Assembly: GCA_029257335.1 (NCBI GenBank)
Contig: JARIBV010000043.1
Location: 1-54,864, forward strand
Origin: Faecousia sp.
GTDB taxonomy: Bacteria; Bacillota; Clostridia; Oscillospirales; Oscillospiraceae
Reading direction: 5' to 3'
DNA length: 54,864 bases
Shown: piece by piece, positions 53,364 to 54,864 of the stretch
Layout: the number at the start of each line of letters is the position of its first letter
Position numbering within the stretch: position 1 is the stretch's first letter
Position numbers and translations under genes: made by a program
Notes under the pieces: model-generated
Database searches by the model: none
The model's input: only the letters and a program-made list of their open reading frames with translations
What the model was told of the DNA's origin: nothing

Positions 53364-53960
53364 TTACTTGGAGTACAACTCGACGATCAGGTGCTCGGCG
53401 ATCTCAAAGTCAATGTCTTCCTTGGTAGGAATAGCGACAACCTTACCCTGCAGGGTGTTCTTGTCACGATCCAGCCACTTGGGAGCGGCAACGAAGGCGT
53501 CATCTTCCTTCATCTTCTTGAAGCGAGCCTTGGTGATGCTGGCCTCGGAAACGGCGACGATGTCACCGATCTTCACCTGGAAAGAGGGTACATCGACCCG
53601 CTTACCGTTGACGGTGAAGTGGCCGTGGGACACCAGCTGGCGAGCCTCACGACGGGTGGAAGCATAGCCCAGGCGGTACACGACATTGTCCAGGCGGCGC
53701 TCCAGCATGCTCAGGAGCACTGCACCGGTATTACCTTCGGCACGGGAAGCCTTCTCGTAGTAGGAACGGAACTGCTTCTCCAGGATGCCATAAACAAACT
53801 TGACCTTCTGCTTTTCCGTCAGCTGCAGGGCGTACTCAGACTTCTTAGCTCTTCTCTGACCGCCGGGGTTCTTGTTGGAAGTCTTGGAGTAACCCATTGC
53901 GGCAGGAGAAACGCCGAGAGTTCTGCAACGCTTCAGGACGGGCTGCATGTTCTTAGCCAT
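53364..53960 (-). CDS. rpsD: 30S ribosomal protein S4
   Basis: 198 residues. S4 domain (about 90-150, SMLERRLDNVVYRLGYA then RREARQLVSHGH) and N-terminal domain. It lacks the four-cysteine zinc motif found in some S4 proteins, so this is the zinc-free form. It nucleates 30S assembly and can repress its operon in other Firmicutes. Confidence 0.98.
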   Translation of the reverse strand: MAKNMQPVLKRCRTLGVSPAAMGYSKTSNKNPGGQRRAKKSEYALQLTEKQKVKFVYGILEKQFRSYYEKASRAEGNTGAVLLSMLERRLDNVVYRLGYASTRREARQLVSHGHFTVNGKRVDVPSFQVKIGDIVAVSEASITKARFKKMKEDDAFVAAPKWLDRDKNTLQGKVVAIPTKEDIDFEIAEHLIVELYSK

Positions 53961-53984
53961 AATTCAATTTCCTCCTATAGCGAA

Positions 53985-54383
53985 TTAGACACGACGTCTC
54001 TTGGGGGGACGGCAACCATTGTGAGGAATGGGAGTCACGTCCTTGATCATAACAACTTCCAGACCGGCGGACTGGAGGGCGCGGATTGCAGCCTCACGGC
54101 CCTGGCCGGGGCCCTTTACGAAAACCTCAACAGTCTTCAGGCCGTGCTCCATGGCAGCCTTTGCGGCAACCTCGGCAGCAGTCTGAGCTGCGAAGGGGGT
54201 GGATTTCTTGGAGCCACGGAAGCCCATGCCGCCGGAGGAAGCCCAGGACAGGGCATTACCATTCAGGTCGGTGATGGTGACCATGGTGTTGTTGAAAGAA
54301 GAGCGGATATGAGCGGCACCCTTCTCAACGTTCTTGCGCTCCTTGCGGCGCTTGACAACCTTCTTAGCGTTTACCTTAGCCAT
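53985..54383 (-). CDS. rpsK: 30S ribosomal protein S11
   Basis: 132 residues. Typical S11 ([29 protein letters not shown], ending [12 protein letters not shown]). Lies at the mRNA exit platform. Spacing of 14 nt after rpsM with an AGGAGG-type site. Confidence 0.98.
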   Translation of the reverse strand: MAKVNAKKVVKRRKERKNVEKGAAHIRSSFNNTMVTITDLNGNALSWASSGGMGFRGSKKSTPFAAQTAAEVAAKAAMEHGLKTVEVFVKGPGQGREAAIRALQSAGLEVVMIKDVTPIPHNGCRPPKRRRV

Positions 54384-54397
54384 TACATATCCCTCCT

Positions 54398-54766
54398 TTA
54401 CTTCTTCTTATTTGCAATGGTCTTCTTGGGACCCTTGCGGGTACGGGCGTTGGTCTTGGTCCGCTGGCCGTGGACAGGCAGGCCACGACGGTGACGCAGA
54501 CCACGATAGCAGCCAATTTCGCTGAGCCGCTTGATGTTCATAGCAACTTCACGACGGAGGTCACCCTCGATGGTGTAGTTGTGATCGATAACATCACGCA
54601 GGGCAGCTTCCTGATCCTCGGTCAGGTCCTTAACGCGGACATCGGGATCGATGCCGGCCATGGCCAGGATCTTAGCAGCGCTAGTGCGGCCAATGCCGTA
54701 GATATAAGTCAGACCAATTTCAATCCGCTTCTCGCGGGGCAGGTCAATACCAGCAATACGTGCCAT
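54398..54766 (-). CDS. rpsM: 30S ribosomal protein S13
   Basis: 122 residues. Starts [10 protein letters not shown], the usual S13 N-terminus, and ends in the basic [16 protein letters not shown] tail that contacts tRNA. An in-frame TTG nine nt upstream lies nearer the AGGAGGT, leaving some doubt about the start. Confidence 0.97.
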   Translation of the reverse strand: MARIAGIDLPREKRIEIGLTYIYGIGRTSAAKILAMAGIDPDVRVKDLTEDQEAALRDVIDHNYTIEGDLRREVAMNIKRLSEIGCYRGLRHRRGLPVHGQRTKTNARTRKGPKKTIANKKK

Positions 54767-54785
54767 ATTCTTCAAGCACCTCCTA

Positions 54786-54864
54786 TTAGCCTTGTCTCTG
54801 CTTGTGTTTGGGGTTCTCGCAAATTACCATAACGCGACCCTTGCGCTTAATGATCTTGCACTTC
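54786..54864 (-). CDS. rpmJ: 50S ribosomal protein L36, N-terminus cut by window edge
   Basis: The last 25 codons and the stop are visible: [20 protein letters not shown] then KQRQG. Cys and His residues of the zinc ribbon are kept, so this is the zinc-binding form. Its order before rpsM is standard. Confidence 0.95.
   Translation of the reverse strand, partial: KCKIIKRKGRVMVICENPKHKQRQG

Noticed and set aside
1..54864. CRISPR arrays, insertion sequences, prophage genes or rRNA
   Set aside because: I found no regularly spaced repeats, no transposase or phage structural proteins, and no rRNA segment.

Overview
The window looks like a chromosomal segment of a spore-forming, low-pathogenicity-signature, moderately GC-rich Firmicute, most likely class Clostridia and probably an Oscillospiraceae-type gut bacterium. 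The reasons are the Firmicute gene orders (mraZ-rsmH-ftsL-ftsI; rplS-lepB-rbgA-rnhB; dnaG followed by a sigma-70 gene; rpmJ-rpsM-rpsK-rpsD-rpoA-rplQ), sporulation genes (spoIIP, spoVAC), strong AGGAGG ribosome-binding sites, and TTGaca/TATAAT promoters with 17-bp spacers. The family assignment is inference. I see no insertion sequence, prophage, CRISPR array or rRNA.

Layout. 1-3678 (minus): start of the division/cell-wall cluster, from its promoter through mraZ, rsmH, ftsL and an ftsI-type penicillin-binding protein cut by the window edge. 3679-5937 (plus): a small membrane protein with a LexA-type dyad far upstream, then tadA and spoIIP. 6001-12426 (plus): tRNA-Gly(CCC), a dus gene, a DtxR-type regulator, a metallo-beta-lactamase-fold protein, a ymfF/ymfH-type M16 peptidase pair, lgt and a small helical protein. 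12505-15407 (plus): a YtrA-type GntR regulator with a palindromic operator and its ABC transporter. 15413-20531 (minus): ymdB, an SbcD-like nuclease, a membrane-anchored SbcC/YhaN-like ATPase and lrgA-lrgB as one compact operon. 20594-24121 (minus): response regulator, histidine kinase and HtrA protease. 24241-31363 (minus): spoVAC with a sigma-G-type promoter, then the protein quality-control set tig-clpP-clpX and lon-engB. 31372-37121 (minus): rplS with its own promoter and terminator, then lepB-rbgA-rnhB-yraN, a dipeptidase, a threonine-synthase-like pseudoenzyme and a phosphoesterase. 37359-41122 (plus): dnaG, a sigma-70 factor without region 1.1, and a degenerate sigma-like partner that carries a region 1.1-like N-terminus. 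41287-48310 (plus): a surface-polymer cluster (two polymerase/ligase paralogues, GT2, flippase, CDP-glycerol-type transferase, TagD). 48345-51847 (minus): a TraX-family membrane protein with a structured leader, a DUF4317 protein and a GH29 fucosidase. 51905-54864 (minus): the alpha ribosomal-protein/rpoA operon, cut inside rpmJ.

Most of the window is housekeeping. The least explained items are the sigma/pseudo-sigma tandem after dnaG, the threonine-synthase-like protein that has lost its PLP lysine, the membrane-anchored SbcCD-like pair joined to LrgAB, and the LexA-type site next to the division cluster. Functions are inferred from motifs read by eye; no database search was run.
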